Positions 26,980 through 39,743 are shown, counted from the stretch's first letter. The stretch is DNA of 64,000 nucleotides from Blastococcus litoris (GCF_003075095.1 NZ_QCZF01000008.1:179191-243190), one strand, 5' to 3'. Notes: generated by a model not told the origin, from the sequence alone. Program-made: numbers and translations.

Positions 26980-28820
26980 CGGTCGTCTCCCGATCCGGGG
27001 GCGATGTCGTCGGGGAGGTTGTCGCCCGGGGTCTCCTCGGCCGCGCTGACCAACCCCGCGGCGAGCAGGGAGTCGGCGACGGCGCTCGAGGTCGCGGTTT
27101 CCCAGTCCTCGTGCTCGTCGGTGACGACGGCGGCCGGCTTGCTGAGCTCGAACCAGTAGAAGCCGTGCCCGGCGAGGGTGAGCATGTAGGGCAGGACGCC
27201 GATCTCCGGGAACTCCACCCGCCCGGTCAGCTCGATCGGCCGGTAGCCCTCGAACTGCCGGAGGTCGAGCTCCACCGGTTGCGGGAACCGGGACAGGTTG
27301 TTCACGCACAGCACGACGTCGTCCCCGAAGCGCCGCACGAACGACAGCACCGTGGGGTTGCGGGAGCCGATCTCCTCGAAGCTGCCCAGGCCGAAGGTGG
27401 GGTGCTCGTTGCGCACCTGGATCATCCGCCGGATCCAGTGCAGCAGCGAGGTCGTGTTGCGCAGCTGCGACTCGACGTTGGTGACCTGGTAGCCGTAGAC
27501 CGGGTCCTGGTTCAGCGGCAGGTACATCCGCTGCGGGTCGGCGGTGGAGAACCCGCCGTTGCGATCGGGGGTCCACTGCATCGGCGTCCGGACTCCGTCG
27601 CGGTCACCGAGCCAGATGTTGTCGCCCATGCCGATCTCGTCCCCGTAGTAGAGGACCGGCGAGCCGGGCAGGGACAGCAGCAGCGCGTTGAACAGCTCGA
27701 GGGTGTTGACGTCGTTGTCGAGCAGCGGTGCCAGCCGGCGGCGGATGCCGATGTTGGCCTTCATGCGGGGGTCCTTGGCGTACTCATCCCACATGTAGTC
27801 GCGTTCCTCGTCGGTGACCATCTCGAGGGTGAGCTCGTCGTGGTTGCGGAGGAAGACGCCCCACTGGCAGTTGTCCGGGATCTCCGGCGTCTGCGCCATG
27901 ATCTCCGAGATCGGGAAGCGCTGCTCCCGTCGCACGGCCATGAACAGGCGCGGCATGACCGGGAAGTGGAAGGCCATCTGGCACTCGTCGCCGTCCTCGC
28001 CGAAGTACTCGACGACGTCAGCGGGCCACTGGTTGGCCTCGCACAGCAGCACGCGGTCGGGGTAGTCGGCGTCGACGACCTTGCGCACCTGCTTGAGGAA
28101 CTCGTGGGTCTTCGGGAGGTTCTCGCAGTTGGTGCCCTCCTCCTCGAAGAGGTAGGGCACCGCGTCGAGGCGGAAACCGTCGATGCCGAGGTCCAGCCAG
28201 AAGCGCAGGGCGTCGATGATCGCCTCCTGCACGCGCGGGTTCTCGAAGTTGAGGTCCGGCTGGTGGGAGAAGAAGCGGTGCCAGAAGTACTGCTTGCGCA
28301 CCGGGTCGAACGTCCAGTTCGAGCTCTCGGTGTCGACGAAGATGATCCGCGCGTCGGCGTACTTCGTGTCGTCGTCGGACCACACGTAGAAGTCGCCGTA
28401 GGGCCCGTCCGGGTCGCTGCGACTGGCCTGGAACCACGGGTGCTGGTCCGAGGTGTGGTTCATGACGAAGTCGATGATCACCCGCATGCCACGGGCGTGG
28501 GCCTCGGTGAGGAACTCCCGGAAGTCCTCGATGTCCCCGAACTCCGGCAGGACGGCGGTGTAGTCGCTGACGTCGTAGCCGCCGTCGCGCAGCGGGGAGG
28601 CGAAGAACGGCGGCAGCCAGAGGCAGTCGACGCCGAGCCACTGCAGGTAGTCCAGCTTGTCGATCATGCCGCGGATGTCGCCGACGCCGTCGGCGTTGCT
28701 GTCGGCGAAGCCCCGCACCAGGACCTCGTAGAAGACGGCGCGCTTGAACCACTCGGGGTCCGTCCCGGGCGGGGGGAGCGCGGATCGGGAGTCGGGGAAG
28801 TCGGGGACGGGAACGGTCAT
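26976..28820 (-). CDS. treS: Trehalose synthase (maltose alpha-D-glucosyltransferase)
   Basis: TreS interconverts trehalose and maltose. The 614-residue GH13 protein begins the barrel at [15 protein letters not shown]. The catalytic triad is D219 ([11 protein letters not shown]), E261 (LLCEANQW) and D328 (RNHDEL). Length is typical. The next gene, pep2, overlaps by four bases, and glgE ends 49 bp upstream, so the three are co-transcribed. In this context the flux is trehalose to maltose to maltose-1-phosphate to alpha-glucan. Confidence 0.96.
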   Translation of the reverse strand: MTVPVPDFPDSRSALPPPGTDPEWFKRAVFYEVLVRGFADSNADGVGDIRGMIDKLDYLQWLGVDCLWLPPFFASPLRDGGYDVSDYTAVLPEFGDIEDFREFLTEAHARGMRVIIDFVMNHTSDQHPWFQASRSDPDGPYGDFYVWSDDDTKYADARIIFVDTESSNWTFDPVRKQYFWHRFFSHQPDLNFENPRVQEAIIDALRFWLDLGIDGFRLDAVPYLFEEEGTNCENLPKTHEFLKQVRKVVDADYPDRVLLCEANQWPADVVEYFGEDGDECQMAFHFPVMPRLFMAVRREQRFPISEIMAQTPEIPDNCQWGVFLRNHDELTLEMVTDEERDYMWDEYAKDPRMKANIGIRRRLAPLLDNDVNTLELFNALLLSLPGSPVLYYGDEIGMGDNIWLGDRDGVRTPMQWTPDRNGGFSTADPQRMYLPLNQDPVYGYQVTNVESQLRNTTSLLHWIRRMIQVRNEHPTFGLGSFEEIGSRNPTVLSFVRRFGDDVVLCVNNLSRFPQPVELDLRQFEGYRPIELTGRVEFPEIGVLPYMLTLAGHGFYWFELSKPAAVVTDEHEDWETATSSAVADSLLAAGLVSAAEETPGDNLPDDIAPGSGDDR

Positions 28821-28869
28821 CGCTTCGAGCAGACCTCGTTCGGTTCGCGGGCGGTCAGGGGCAGCGGGT

Positions 28870-30903
28870 TCAGGTGACCGGGGGCGGGAACTGCACCGGC
28901 CGCGGCAGGGTGACCGCGAAGACGTGGGCCGGCTCCCGGTAGGGGTCCAGCTCCAGGTAGTTGAACTGGCCCCAGTCGTAGCGGGCGCCGGTCAGCTCGT
29001 CGGTGACGCCGAACCGCTCGTGCCAGTCCAGGCCGAGCACCGGGAGGTCGAGGGCCGTCGTCCCGATCTGGGTGTTGTGGCTGGACAGGTTGACCACCAC
29101 GAGGACGGCGTCCTGCGACCCGGGATCGGTCTTGGTGAAGCAGAGCAGGTTGGGGTTGTCGACCGAGTGGAAGTGCAGCGTGCGCAGCTGCTGGAGCGCC
29201 GGGTGCGCGCGGCGGATCTCGTTGAGCCGGCGCAGGTAGGGCGCGAGGCTGCGCCCGGACGCCTCGGCGGCCTCCCAGTCGCGGGGGCGCAGCGAGTACT
29301 TCTCGCTGTCGAGGTACTCCTCGCTGCCCGGCTTCACCGCCACGTGCTCGAACAGCTCGAAGCCCGAGTAGACACCCCAGGTGGGGCTCATCATCGAGGC
29401 GAGCACGGCGCGGATCTTGAACATCGGCGGGCCGCCGAACTGCAGCGACTCGTGGAGGATGTCCGGGGTGTTCACGAAGAAGTTGGGCCGCATGTAGTGG
29501 CTGTTGGTGGCCAGCTCGCGGCCGTACTCCTCGAGTTCGCCGCGCTCGGTCCGCCACGTGAAGTACGTGTAGGACTGCGTGAACCCGATGCGCGCCAGCT
29601 GGTGCATCATCGCCGGCCGCGTGAAGGCCTCGGCCAGGAAGAGCACGTCGGGGTGGCTCTGCTTGACGTCCCAGATGAGCCAGTGCCAGAAGTTCAGCGG
29701 CTTGGTGTGCGGGTTGTCGACGCGGAAGATCTTCACCCCGGCGTCGATCCACACCTGGATCACCCGCCGGCACTCGGCGTAGATGCCCTCGGGGTCGTTG
29801 TCGAAGTTGATCGGGTAGATGTCCTGGTACTTCTTCGGCGGGTTCTCCGCGTAGGCGATCGTGCCGTCGGGCTTGGTGGTGAACCACTCCGGGTGGGCCT
29901 CCACCCACGGGTGGTCCGGCGCCGCCTGGAGCGCGAAGTCCAGGGCCACCTCCATGCCGAGCTCGCGGGTGCGCGCGACGAAGGCCGTGAAGTCCTCCAT
30001 CGTCCCCAGCTGCGGGTGGACGGCGTCGTGGCCGCCCTCGGCGCTGCCGATCGCCCACGGCGAGCCGACGTCGTCGGGGCCGATCTCGTGCGGGTTGCCC
30101 CCGGGGAACTGGGTGGAGTTCGGCCCCTTGCGGTTGACCGTGCCGATGGGGTGGATCGGCGGCAGGTAGACGACGTCGAAGCCCATCTCGGCGACGGCCG
30201 GCAGGCGGTCGGCCGCGTTGGCGAAGGTGCCGTGGGTGGGCTTGCCCCCCACGACCGGGCCCTCGGAGCGCGGGAAGAACTCGTACCAGGACCCGTACAG
30301 CGCCTCGCGCCGGTCGACCCACACCTCGTAGCGCGGCGAGCGGGTGACCAGCTCGCGCACGGGGTGCTCGTGCAGGTACCGCTGCAGGCCCGCGGCCAGT
30401 GCGGGCGCGATGCGGACGGTGAGCTCCTGCGACTCGTCGCGCAGCGCGGCAGCCGCGGCCGTGACCCGGTCCCGGAACTCGCCCTCGGCCTCGGCGGCGA
30501 CGCGGTCGAGCAGCCGCGCGCCCTCCTCGAGGTCGTTGGCCAGCTCCTCGGGGCCCTGCCCGGCCTCGACCTTCACCTCGACGGCGTGCCGCCAGGTGGC
30601 CAGCGGGTCGCTCCACGCCTCGACGCAGTAGGACCAGCGGCCCTCGCGGTCGGGCACGACGGTGGCGAGCCAGCGGTCGGGCTCCGGCGGGAGCTTCGCC
30701 ATGCGGACGAAGGGCGACTTCGAGTCGTCGTCGCCGGGGGCGGTCCACACGACGTTCGCGGCGACGGCGTCGTGGCCCTCGCGGAAGACGGTGGCCGTGA
30801 TCGGCAGGTGCTCGCCGACCACGGCGCGGGCGGAGAACGACCCGCAGGACACGACAGGGGCGACATCGGAGATGCCGAGGCGGAGATCAGGGCGGCCAGT
30901 CAT
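28870..30903 (-). CDS. glgE: Alpha-1,4-glucan:maltose-1-phosphate maltosyltransferase GlgE
   Basis: GlgE extends alpha-1,4-glucan with maltose from maltose-1-phosphate, releasing phosphate. The 677-residue GH13_3 protein has the N-terminal beta domain, the helical insert (about 105-190) and the barrel. The nucleophile D396 ([14 protein letters not shown]) and acid/base E425 (FLAEAFTRP) are present, two positions beyond the Streptomyces enzyme numbering (D394, E423). It is the first gene of the minus-strand operon with treS, pep2 and glgB. A TAGCGT-type -10 lies eight bases before the ATG (30912-30917), giving a leaderless transcript. It is divergent from glgP. Confidence 0.96.
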   Translation of the reverse strand: MTGRPDLRLGISDVAPVVSCGSFSARAVVGEHLPITATVFREGHDAVAANVVWTAPGDDDSKSPFVRMAKLPPEPDRWLATVVPDREGRWSYCVEAWSDPLATWRHAVEVKVEAGQGPEELANDLEEGARLLDRVAAEAEGEFRDRVTAAAAALRDESQELTVRIAPALAAGLQRYLHEHPVRELVTRSPRYEVWVDRREALYGSWYEFFPRSEGPVVGGKPTHGTFANAADRLPAVAEMGFDVVYLPPIHPIGTVNRKGPNSTQFPGGNPHEIGPDDVGSPWAIGSAEGGHDAVHPQLGTMEDFTAFVARTRELGMEVALDFALQAAPDHPWVEAHPEWFTTKPDGTIAYAENPPKKYQDIYPINFDNDPEGIYAECRRVIQVWIDAGVKIFRVDNPHTKPLNFWHWLIWDVKQSHPDVLFLAEAFTRPAMMHQLARIGFTQSYTYFTWRTERGELEEYGRELATNSHYMRPNFFVNTPDILHESLQFGGPPMFKIRAVLASMMSPTWGVYSGFELFEHVAVKPGSEEYLDSEKYSLRPRDWEAAEASGRSLAPYLRRLNEIRRAHPALQQLRTLHFHSVDNPNLLCFTKTDPGSQDAVLVVVNLSSHNTQIGTTALDLPVLGLDWHERFGVTDELTGARYDWGQFNYLELDPYREPAHVFAVTLPRPVQFPPPVT

Positions 30904-30911
30904 CGCCGACC

Positions 30912-30917
30912 ACGCTA
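30912..30917 (-). promoter_or_regulatory. Putative -10 element of glgE (leaderless)
   Basis: On the minus strand TAGCGT ends eight bases before the glgE ATG at 30903. It sits in the 149-bp divergent region shared with glgP. Confidence 0.45.
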
Positions 30918-31040
30918 CTGAGGTCCCGTCCCACCAGCACCTCGGCTGCGATCACGCCCCACCCACCTCACCCGTACGGGCGTGCGCGGGGGTCGCTCCA
31001 CCAATTCGCCGGAACCCCTGGCGGTACGCCGTCCGCTCGT

Positions 31041-31046
31041 TAGTCT
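31041..31046 (+). promoter_or_regulatory. Putative -10 element of glgP (leaderless)
   Basis: TAGTCT ends six bases before the GTG at 31053, and no ribosome-binding site is present. With the glgE element it makes a compact divergent promoter pair. Confidence 0.45.
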
Positions 31047-31052
31047 CGGCCG

Positions 31053-33602
31053 GTGCGTGCTCTTCGTCGGTTCACCGTCCGTGCGGCGCTGCCCGAACCC
31101 CTGACGCCCCTGTCCCAGCTCGTGATGAACCTCCGGTGGTCCTGGCACCCCGAGACCCGCGACCTCTTCGAGACCCTCGACCCCGCGCTGTGGCAGACCT
31201 GCGGCGGCGACCCGGTCCGGGCGCTGGGCGAGGTGTCGGCCGAGCGCCTGGCGGCGCTGGCCAAGGACCGCAGGTTCGTCCGTCGTCTGCAGGACGCCGT
31301 CGACGACCTCGAGGAGTACCTGACGACCCCGCGCTGGTACCAGTCGCTGGGCTCCGAGGCGCCGAAGAGCATCGCCTACTTCTCCGCGGAGTTCGGCATC
31401 ACCGAGGTGCTGCCGCAGTACTCCGGCGGCCTGGGCATCCTCGCCGGCGACCACCTCAAGGCCGCCTCCGACCTGGGCGTGCCGCTGATCGGCGTCGGGC
31501 TGCTCTACCGCGCCGGCTACTTCGCCCAGGGGCTGTCCGCCGACGGCTGGCAGCTGGAGCACTACCCGTCGCTGGACCCGCACGGTCTGCCGGTGAAGCT
31601 GCTGCGCGAGCACGACGGCTCCGCAGCGGTCATCAACGTGCCCCTGCCCGAGGGGCGCACCCTGTACGCGCACGTCTGGCGGGCCCAGGTCGGCCGCGTG
31701 ACGCTCCTGCTGCTCGACAGCGACATCGAGGAGAACGCCCCCTCCGAGCGGCTGGTGACCGACCGGCTCTACGGCGGCGACGAGGACCACCGGCTGCGCC
31801 AGGAGATGCTGCTGGGCATCGGTGGCGTCCGCGCCGTGCGCGCCTACTGCGGACTGACCGACACCCCGCTGCCCGAGGTGTTCCACGCCAACGAGGGCCA
31901 CGCGGGCTTCCAGGGGATCGAGCGGATCCGCGAGCTGACCGAGGCCCACGGGCTCTCCTTCCCCGAGGCGCTGCAGGCGGTGCGCGCGGGCACCGTGTTC
32001 ACCACGCACACGCCGGTCCCGGCCGGCATCGACCGCTTCCCGAAGGCGCTCATCGAGCGGTACTTCGCCGCCTTCGGCGTACCGCTGCACGACCTCCTCG
32101 CGCTCGGCGCCGAGGAGGACCCGTCGAAGTTCAACATGGCCCACATGGGCCTGCGGCTGGGCCAGCGCGCCAACGGGGTGAGCGAGCTGCACGGGCACGT
32201 CAGCCGCGGCATGTTCAGCGACCTCTGGCCGGGCTTCGACGAGTCCGACGTCCCCATCGGCTCCATCACCAACGGCGTGCACGCCCCGACGTGGACCGCG
32301 CGCGAGCTGGTCGAGATGGGCACCCAGAGCACGAGCCAGGGCGACCCGCTGGAGATCCACGGGCCCGTGCACTTCGACGGCGTCGACAAGATCCCCGCCG
32401 CCGACCTCTGGAGCATCCGCCGCACGCTGCGCGGCCGGCTGGTCGAGGAGGTGCGCCGCCGGATCCGCGAGACGGCCCTGTCCCGCGGGGCGACCGACGC
32501 CGAGGTCGGCTGGACCGACACCGCGTTCGACCCCGACGTCCTGACCATCGGGTTCGCCCGCCGGGTCCCGTCCTACAAGCGGCTGACCCTCATGCTCCGC
32601 GACCCGGCGCGGCTCAAGGCGCTGCTCCTGGACCCCCAGCGCCCCATCCAGCTCATCATCGCCGGCAAGAGCCACCCGGCCGACGACGGCGGCAAGAAGC
32701 TCATCCAGCAGATGGTGGAGTTCGCCGACGACCCGGAGATCCGGCACCGCATCGCCTTCCTGCCGGGCTACGACATCGGCATGGCGCGCTACCTCTACTG
32801 GGGCTGCGACGTCTGGCTGAACAACCCGCTGCGGCCGCTCGAGGCCTGCGGCACGTCCGGGATGAAGGCAGCGCTCAACGGCGGCCTGAACCTCTCCATC
32901 CGCGACGGGTGGTGGGACGAGTGGTTCGACGGCCAGAACGGCTGGGCGATCCCGACCGCCGACGGCGTCACCGACCCCGACCGGCGCGACGAGGTCGAGG
33001 CGCGGGCCATCTACGAGCTCCTCGAGAACCAGGTGCAGCCGCGCTTCTACGAGCGCGACGCCAACGGCATCCCCGCCCGCTGGGTGGAGATGGTGCGGCA
33101 CACGCTGCGCGAGACCGGGCCCAAGGTGCAGGCCACCCGCATGGTCCGCGACTACGTGCAGGCCCTGTACGTGCCCGCAGCCGGCTCGGCGCGGGTGATG
33201 GCGGGCGACGGCTACACCCCGGCCCGCGAGGAGGCGGCCTGGCGGTCCCACCTGCTGTCGAACTGGCAGTCGGTCCGCGTGGCGCACGTGGAGGCGACCG
33301 GCGCCGGTGACACCCCGGAGATCGGGACGACGCTCGCCCTGCGGGCCGAGGTCGAGCTCCCGGGCCTGGCCACGGGCGACGTCGTGGTCGAGGCGGCGTA
33401 CGGCCGGGTCGACGACGCCGACGGGCTGCACGACGTGACCAGCGTGCCGATGGCGCACGAGCACACCGAGGGCTCCCGGCACTGGTTCACGGCGACGGTC
33501 CCGCTCGAGCGGACGGGTGCATTCGGTTACACGGTGCGCGTTCTCCCGCACTCCGAGCGCATGGCCGATCCGGCCGAGCTGGGTGTGGTGAGCAGCGCAT
33601 GA
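31053..33602 (+). CDS. glgP: Alpha-glucan (glycogen) phosphorylase
   Basis: GlgP releases glucose-1-phosphate from the non-reducing ends of alpha-glucan. The 849-residue protein is of the shorter bacterial type, with an N-terminal domain of unknown function (DUF3417-like, from about 10 to 115), then AYFSAEFGITEVLPQYSGGL, HANEGHAGF and the pyridoxal-phosphate site in GTSGMKAALNGGLNLSI (Lys about residue 605). It is transcribed divergently from glgE, so synthesis and breakdown genes share a control region. GTG 31053 is the first in-frame start and fits the leaderless promoter. Confidence 0.95.
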   Translation: MRALRRFTVRAALPEPLTPLSQLVMNLRWSWHPETRDLFETLDPALWQTCGGDPVRALGEVSAERLAALAKDRRFVRRLQDAVDDLEEYLTTPRWYQSLGSEAPKSIAYFSAEFGITEVLPQYSGGLGILAGDHLKAASDLGVPLIGVGLLYRAGYFAQGLSADGWQLEHYPSLDPHGLPVKLLREHDGSAAVINVPLPEGRTLYAHVWRAQVGRVTLLLLDSDIEENAPSERLVTDRLYGGDEDHRLRQEMLLGIGGVRAVRAYCGLTDTPLPEVFHANEGHAGFQGIERIRELTEAHGLSFPEALQAVRAGTVFTTHTPVPAGIDRFPKALIERYFAAFGVPLHDLLALGAEEDPSKFNMAHMGLRLGQRANGVSELHGHVSRGMFSDLWPGFDESDVPIGSITNGVHAPTWTARELVEMGTQSTSQGDPLEIHGPVHFDGVDKIPAADLWSIRRTLRGRLVEEVRRRIRETALSRGATDAEVGWTDTAFDPDVLTIGFARRVPSYKRLTLMLRDPARLKALLLDPQRPIQLIIAGKSHPADDGGKKLIQQMVEFADDPEIRHRIAFLPGYDIGMARYLYWGCDVWLNNPLRPLEACGTSGMKAALNGGLNLSIRDGWWDEWFDGQNGWAIPTADGVTDPDRRDEVEARAIYELLENQVQPRFYERDANGIPARWVEMVRHTLRETGPKVQATRMVRDYVQALYVPAAGSARVMAGDGYTPAREEAAWRSHLLSNWQSVRVAHVEATGAGDTPEIGTTLALRAEVELPGLATGDVVVEAAYGRVDDADGLHDVTSVPMAHEHTEGSRHWFTATVPLERTGAFGYTVRVLPHSERMADPAELGVVSSA

Positions 33603-33711
33603 ACGTTGTGCACCAGGCACTTTCATCACAGGTGACCCAATGACCTCGCGGAACGTGGCGACAGCCCGGCGTGGCGGGGGCGCGGGCGCGCCGAGACGGC
33701 GTGGCGATCAC

Positions 33712-33717
33712 TAGGCT
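33712..33717 (+). promoter_or_regulatory. Putative -10 element of the FHA-domain gene (leaderless)
   Basis: TAGGCT ends seven bases before ATG 33725. A GGAGG lies between but only two bases from the start, too close to serve as a ribosome-binding site. Confidence 0.4.
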
Positions 33718-33724
33718 GGAGGCC

Positions 33725-34678
33725 ATGCCTGACCGCTGTGAAGTGCTCCCCGGAGATTCTGTCGTCGCCCGCCGCGGCGGCGGACTGCTGTGGGTCGACG
33801 CTCCCGGCTCGCCCGCCCTCGTCGCGGCCCTGCACGCCTGCCTCGGTGTGTCGGGTCCCGGCGCCGACCGGGTGCTCGCCGCCGTCGCCGGACAGGTGAG
33901 CTCCCTCGCCCACGGGGCGGCCTCCTTCGCCCTCGTCGTCGCCGACCCCGCGACCGGTACGGGCGTCGCCCTGTGGTCCGGCAAGGGCCAGCCGGCCGTG
34001 GACGGCGTCCCGATGTCCGGGTCGTCGGTCGAGGGCGGCACGCTCGCCTCCGGCTTCCAGCTCGGCCAGACGCTGTACGTCGGTCCCGGGCAGGCCGCAC
34101 CGCAGATGCCCCCGGGCGTCGCGTACGACCTCGTGGAGGGAACGGTCCCCGGCTCGGGCGCCATGCTCCAGCTGGCCGCCTCGGCACCGGCCTCCGCCGC
34201 GGCCCAGCCGTCCTCGGCGCCGTCCTTCAGCGCCGCGTCCGACGCGGGCTTCGGTTCGGGCTCGGGCTCCAGCCGGGTCGCCGCGCCGGACTCGGGTGAG
34301 CAGACCGCGTTCTGGCGGCCGGACACCAAGGCGTCCGCGCCGGTGCTGCGGTTCGACGACGGCATGGTCGTCACCGTCGACGAGGACATCGTGCTCGGCC
34401 GCCGTCCCGACAACCACGAGATGGTGACCAGCGGCGGCGCCCGCCCGGTGCCGATCGCCGACACCCAGAACGTGCTGTCGTCGGCGCACGCCGCGCTGCA
34501 GCGCTCGGGCAGCGAGGTCTCGCTGGTCGACCTCGGGTCGCTGAACGGCACGCACGTCGCCGGCCCCGAGGCCACCGAGTGGACGCAGCTCGAGCCGGGT
34601 GTCGCCCACCCGCTGTCGGACGGCGACCGCCTCCTCCTCGGCTGGACCGTCATCACCTTCGAGCAGCCGCAGGACTAG
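33725..34678 (+). CDS. FHA-domain protein with an uncharacterised N-terminal domain
   Basis: A 317-residue soluble protein. The C-terminal 95 residues are a forkhead-associated domain, which binds phosphothreonine peptides: LGRRPDNHEMV (conserved GR), LSSAHAALQRSG (SxxH) and DLGSLNGTHV (NG) are all in place. Residues 1-140 form a domain I do not recognise, with repeated Gly-rich turns (GDSVVARRGGG and ADPATGTGVALWSGKG). A Ser/Ala-rich linker (150-200) joins them. No kinase or phosphatase gene is adjacent. It may link Ser/Thr kinase signalling to a cytoplasmic target, perhaps glucan metabolism given its neighbours; that is a guess. Confidence 0.75.
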   Translation: MPDRCEVLPGDSVVARRGGGLLWVDAPGSPALVAALHACLGVSGPGADRVLAAVAGQVSSLAHGAASFALVVADPATGTGVALWSGKGQPAVDGVPMSGSSVEGGTLASGFQLGQTLYVGPGQAAPQMPPGVAYDLVEGTVPGSGAMLQLAASAPASAAAQPSSAPSFSAASDAGFGSGSGSSRVAAPDSGEQTAFWRPDTKASAPVLRFDDGMVVTVDEDIVLGRRPDNHEMVTSGGARPVPIADTQNVLSSAHAALQRSGSEVSLVDLGSLNGTHVAGPEATEWTQLEPGVAHPLSDGDRLLLGWTVITFEQPQD

Positions 34679-34684
34679 ATCAAC

Positions 34685-34701
34685 GCGGTCCTCCGGACCG
34701 C
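34685..34701 (+). terminator. Terminator hairpin after the FHA gene
   Basis: GCGGTCC (34685-34691) and GGACCGC (34695-34701) form a perfect 7-bp stem with a TCC loop, seven bases after the stop. It lies between convergent genes (glgX stops at 34799). Confidence 0.6.
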
Positions 34702-34798
34702 ACCGCGGCCACGTGCCGTCCTCGGTGGGCGGAGCCGTTGAGTCGTGCCTGCGCGGGACCCTCCGGGCCCCACTCGGCGCGACGGCGGCTCCGCCGCC

Positions 34799-36958
<2,160 letters not shown>

Positions 36959-37028
36959 GCCGCGATCGTGCCAAGTCCGTCGTCGATGCGTGCGCAGGTT
37001 CGGCGTCGCGGGTTGATTGGATGGGGGC

Positions 37029-37832
37029 GTGTCGAGCCCCACCGCTGACGAGGCGGTCGTCCGGATGACCGGTGTCGACGTCGTGCGGGGGGACAACCAC
37101 CTCCTCCGCGGCGTCGACTGGACCGTCGAGGCGGAACACCGGTGGGTGGTGCTGGGCCCGAACGGGGCCGGCAAGACGACGCTCATGCAGCTCGCCGCCG
37201 CGCAGCTGCACCCCACCCGCGGGGAGGTCCGGCTGCTGGGGGAGACGCTCGGCGCGGTCGACGTCTTCGAGCTGCGGCCGCGCATCGGGATCACGAGCGC
37301 CGCGCTGGCGCAGCGGATCCCGCCGTCGGAGACCACCGGCGACATCGTGGTCTCCGCCGGCTACGCGGTGGTCGGCCGGTGGCGGGAGCGCTACGACGTC
37401 CACGACCTGACCCGCGCCGGGATGCTCATGCAGCAGTGGGGCGTCGCGCAGTACGCGCACCGCCCGTTCGGGACGCTCAGCGAGGGCGAGCGCAAGCGCG
37501 CGCAGATCGCCCGCGCGCTCATGCCCGACCCGGAACTGCTCCTGCTCGACGAGCCGGGCGCCGGCCTCGACCTCGGCGGCCGGGAGGACCTCGTCGCCCG
37601 GCTGTCGGACCTCGCCAAGTACCACTACGCCCCGGCCCAGGTGCTCGTCACGCACCACGTCGAGGAGATCCCGCCCGGCTACACCCACGCGCTGCTGCTC
37701 CGGGACGGCGAGGTGGTCACCGCGGGTCCTGCCGACGACGTCCTCACCCCCGAGGCGCTGTCGGAGACGTTCGGGCTCGCGCTCTCCCTCGAGCGGCGCA
37801 ACGGCCGCTTCACCGCCCGCCGCGCCGCCTGA
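37029..37832 (+). CDS. ABC transporter ATP-binding protein (cytosolic, partner unknown)
   Basis: A 267-residue ABC ATPase. Walker A GPNGAGKTT, a signature with an unusual form, LSEGERKRAQIARAL (family consensus LSGGQ), Walker B ELLLLDEPGAGLD and the H-loop VLVTHHVEEIP are present. No permease gene is adjacent, so it may act with membrane proteins encoded elsewhere or as a non-transport ABC protein; relatives are labelled metal- or iron-type ABC ATPases. The start is uncertain: GTG 37029 is used, and a TTG at 37017 would add four residues. It is divergent from glgX (70-bp gap) and ends seven bases from the convergent phosphatase gene. Confidence 0.85.
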   Translation: MSSPTADEAVVRMTGVDVVRGDNHLLRGVDWTVEAEHRWVVLGPNGAGKTTLMQLAAAQLHPTRGEVRLLGETLGAVDVFELRPRIGITSAALAQRIPPSETTGDIVVSAGYAVVGRWRERYDVHDLTRAGMLMQQWGVAQYAHRPFGTLSEGERKRAQIARALMPDPELLLLDEPGAGLDLGGREDLVARLSDLAKYHYAPAQVLVTHHVEEIPPGYTHALLLRDGEVVTAGPADDVLTPEALSETFGLALSLERRNGRFTARRAA

Positions 37833-37838
37833 GCGCCG

Positions 37839-38807
37839 TCAGCCCACCTTCCGGGGCTGCCACGAGAAGACCTTCGCCGTCGCGGGGTCGATGGTGACGC
37901 GGAGCCAGTACCGGGCCGTGCTGCCGTAGGTCTCCAGGCGGGTGAGGTCGGGGACGCCGCCGTAGCCGGTCTCCACCTCGTACACGTGCTCGTCGCCGTG
38001 CACCAGGAGCACGGGCCGCGCGAACTGCCGGGCGCGGGTGAGGATCAGGCTCCGCTCGGCGCCGAAGGCCGAGCTCTGCGTCGGCTCGGCCTGCAGCAGA
38101 AGGACCACGCCGTAGGCCCCGGTCGAGCGGGCGGCGTCGAACGCCGCATCGATCCAGGCGAGGTTCGCGGCCCTGCGGGCGTCGAACTCCGCGCGCCGCT
38201 CCGCCGGCCGGTCGCCGCCCGGCAGCTCGTCCCAGGCAGCGAGGTCGTTGGCGCTGCCGACGACGTGCACGGTCGCGAGCACCACCCCGCTCCGGACGAA
38301 CCGCACGTTCTCCACGTAGGGCGCGTGCGCCGGCTGCTCCTGCCGCTGGGTCGCCACGGCGGCGGGGGAGCCGCCGAGGGTCCGCCCCGGCACCGGGAAG
38401 AAGATGCGCCGCAACGCCGAGAGCCGCTCCGTCGGCACGAAACCGCCCGTGGAGACCCGGTGGCAGTCGGTCCAGTCGTTGTCGCCCGGCGTCAGCACGA
38501 ACGGGTCGTCGAAGGTCCCGAACAGGGTGGCCAGGCCGCGCAGCTGGGTGTCGGAGCAGCTGGTGGAGCTGTTCTTGATGTCCCCGGCGTGCAGCACCAG
38601 GCTGACCGCGGGGTCGGCGTCCACCGCCGCGACCAGCGCCGGGAACTGCGCGCGCTGGGTGGCGCTGTAGGGCACGTCGCCCAGCAGGGCCAGGGTCGTG
38701 GGGGCCGGGGCCGAGGCGGCGTCGGCCGCCGGCGAGAGGACGACCGGCAGGAGCGCGATCGCCATCAGCGACGAGGCGGCGCGGGCGCGCCGTCGGCCGA
38801 CGGGCAC
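37839..38807 (-). CDS. Secreted metallophosphoesterase-like protein
   Basis: A 322-residue exported protein. The signal peptide has a twin-Arg-rich start (GRRRARAASS) and a hydrophobic core ending in SPAADAASA. The mature part shows calcineurin-like metallophosphoesterase motifs: LALLGDVPYS (GD), LHAGDIKNSS (GD), TPGDNDWTDC (GDN) and LLVHGDEHVYE (GH-like). These bind two metal ions in phosphoesterases. The substrate is not predictable. GTG 38805-38807 gives the signal peptide its normal form. It is convergent with the ABC gene and divergent from the enoyl-CoA hydratase gene. Confidence 0.8.
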   Translation of the reverse strand: MPVGRRRARAASSLMAIALLPVVLSPAADAASAPAPTTLALLGDVPYSATQRAQFPALVAAVDADPAVSLVLHAGDIKNSSTSCSDTQLRGLATLFGTFDDPFVLTPGDNDWTDCHRVSTGGFVPTERLSALRRIFFPVPGRTLGGSPAAVATQRQEQPAHAPYVENVRFVRSGVVLATVHVVGSANDLAAWDELPGGDRPAERRAEFDARRAANLAWIDAAFDAARSTGAYGVVLLLQAEPTQSSAFGAERSLILTRARQFARPVLLVHGDEHVYEVETGYGGVPDLTRLETYGSTARYWLRVTIDPATAKVFSWQPRKVG

Positions 38808-38929
38808 GACCGGACGGTAGGCCGGGCGCGCGGCTCGTGGTCGGTTCCCGGGCGCGCGACGTCCGGGTGCGGCGTTCCCGCGGCGGTGCTCCTCCGGGCG
38901 GTTCCGGAGCCGGCCGGTGGCGCCACGGC

Positions 38930-38935
38930 TAGGGT
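38930..38935 (+). promoter_or_regulatory. Putative -10 element of the enoyl-CoA hydratase gene (leaderless)
   Basis: TAGGGT ends six bases before the ATG at 38942; no ribosome-binding site intervenes. Confidence 0.45.
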
Positions 38936-38941
38936 TCGCCC

Positions 38942-39721
38942 ATGCCTGAGTTCGTGACCCTGCAGGTCGAGGACGGGGTCGGCACGATCCGCCTCGACCG
39001 GCCGAAGATGAACGCGATCGACGAGCAGCTGCACCAGGAGGTGCGGGTCGCGGCCATGGAGGCCGCCGAGCGCGCCGAGGTCCGCGCGGTCGTCATCTAC
39101 GGCGGCGAGCGGGTGTTCGCCGCCGGCGCCGACATCAAGGCGATGTCCCAGCTCGACGGCACCGGTATGACGGCGTGGGGCCGGGAGCTGCAGAACTCGT
39201 TCCGCACCGTCGCCCGCATCCCGAAGCCGGTCATCGCCGCGGTCACCGGCTACGCCCTGGGCGGCGGGTACGAGCTCGCGCTGTGCGCCGACTTCCGCGT
39301 CCTCGGGGCGAGCGCCAAGATCGGCCAGCCCGAGATCCAGCTCGGCGTCATCCCGGGCGCCGGCGGGACCCAGCGGCTGGCCCGCCTGGTCGGCCCGGCC
39401 AAGGCCAAGGACCTCGTCTTCACCGGCCGGCACGTCGGCGCCGAGGAGGCCCTCGAGATCGGTCTGGCCGACGCCGTCGTCCCGGACGACGAGGTGTACA
39501 CCACCGCCGTGGCCATGGCGAAGAAGTTCGCCGCAGGACCGCCGCTGGCGCTGGCTGCCGCGAAGCAGGCCATCGACGAGGGCCTCGACGGGACCCTCGA
39601 CGAGGGACTCGCGCTGGAGACCCGGCTGTTCGCCGGCCTCTTCGACACCGAGGACCAGAAGACCGGCATGCGGTCGTTCCTGGAGAACGGACCGGGCAAG
39701 GCGCAGTTCAGCGGTCGCTGA
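38942..39721 (+). CDS. Enoyl-CoA hydratase (crotonase family)
   Basis: A 259-residue crotonase that adds water to trans-2-enoyl-CoA. Both catalytic glutamates are present, E111 ([11 protein letters not shown]) and E131 ([19 protein letters not shown]), and the oxyanion-hole segment [10 protein letters not shown] is normal. Length is typical. It is followed by a short palindrome and then an unrelated ABC operon, so it is probably a single-gene transcript. It adds a beta-oxidation step to the acyl-CoA enzymes elsewhere in the window. No TTACY-type operator is seen upstream. Confidence 0.94.
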   Translation: MPEFVTLQVEDGVGTIRLDRPKMNAIDEQLHQEVRVAAMEAAERAEVRAVVIYGGERVFAAGADIKAMSQLDGTGMTAWGRELQNSFRTVARIPKPVIAAVTGYALGGGYELALCADFRVLGASAKIGQPEIQLGVIPGAGGTQRLARLVGPAKAKDLVFTGRHVGAEEALEIGLADAVVPDDEVYTTAVAMAKKFAAGPPLALAAAKQAIDEGLDGTLDEGLALETRLFAGLFDTEDQKTGMRSFLENGPGKAQFSGR

Positions 39722-39726
39722 CTCTT

Positions 39727-39743
39727 CACACGACGTTCGTGTG
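39727..39743 (+). terminator. Perfect 17-bp hairpin after the enoyl-CoA hydratase gene
   Basis: CACACGA-CGT-TCGTGTG forms a 7-bp stem with a 3-base loop, five bases after the stop. It could end the hydratase transcript or act as an operator for the ABC operon that starts 104 bp further on. Confidence 0.5.

Noticed and set aside
27111..30921. Long plus-strand open frames opposite treS and glgE
   Set aside because: They mirror codon bias of the real minus-strand genes, show no recognisable motif, and lack ribosome-binding sites.
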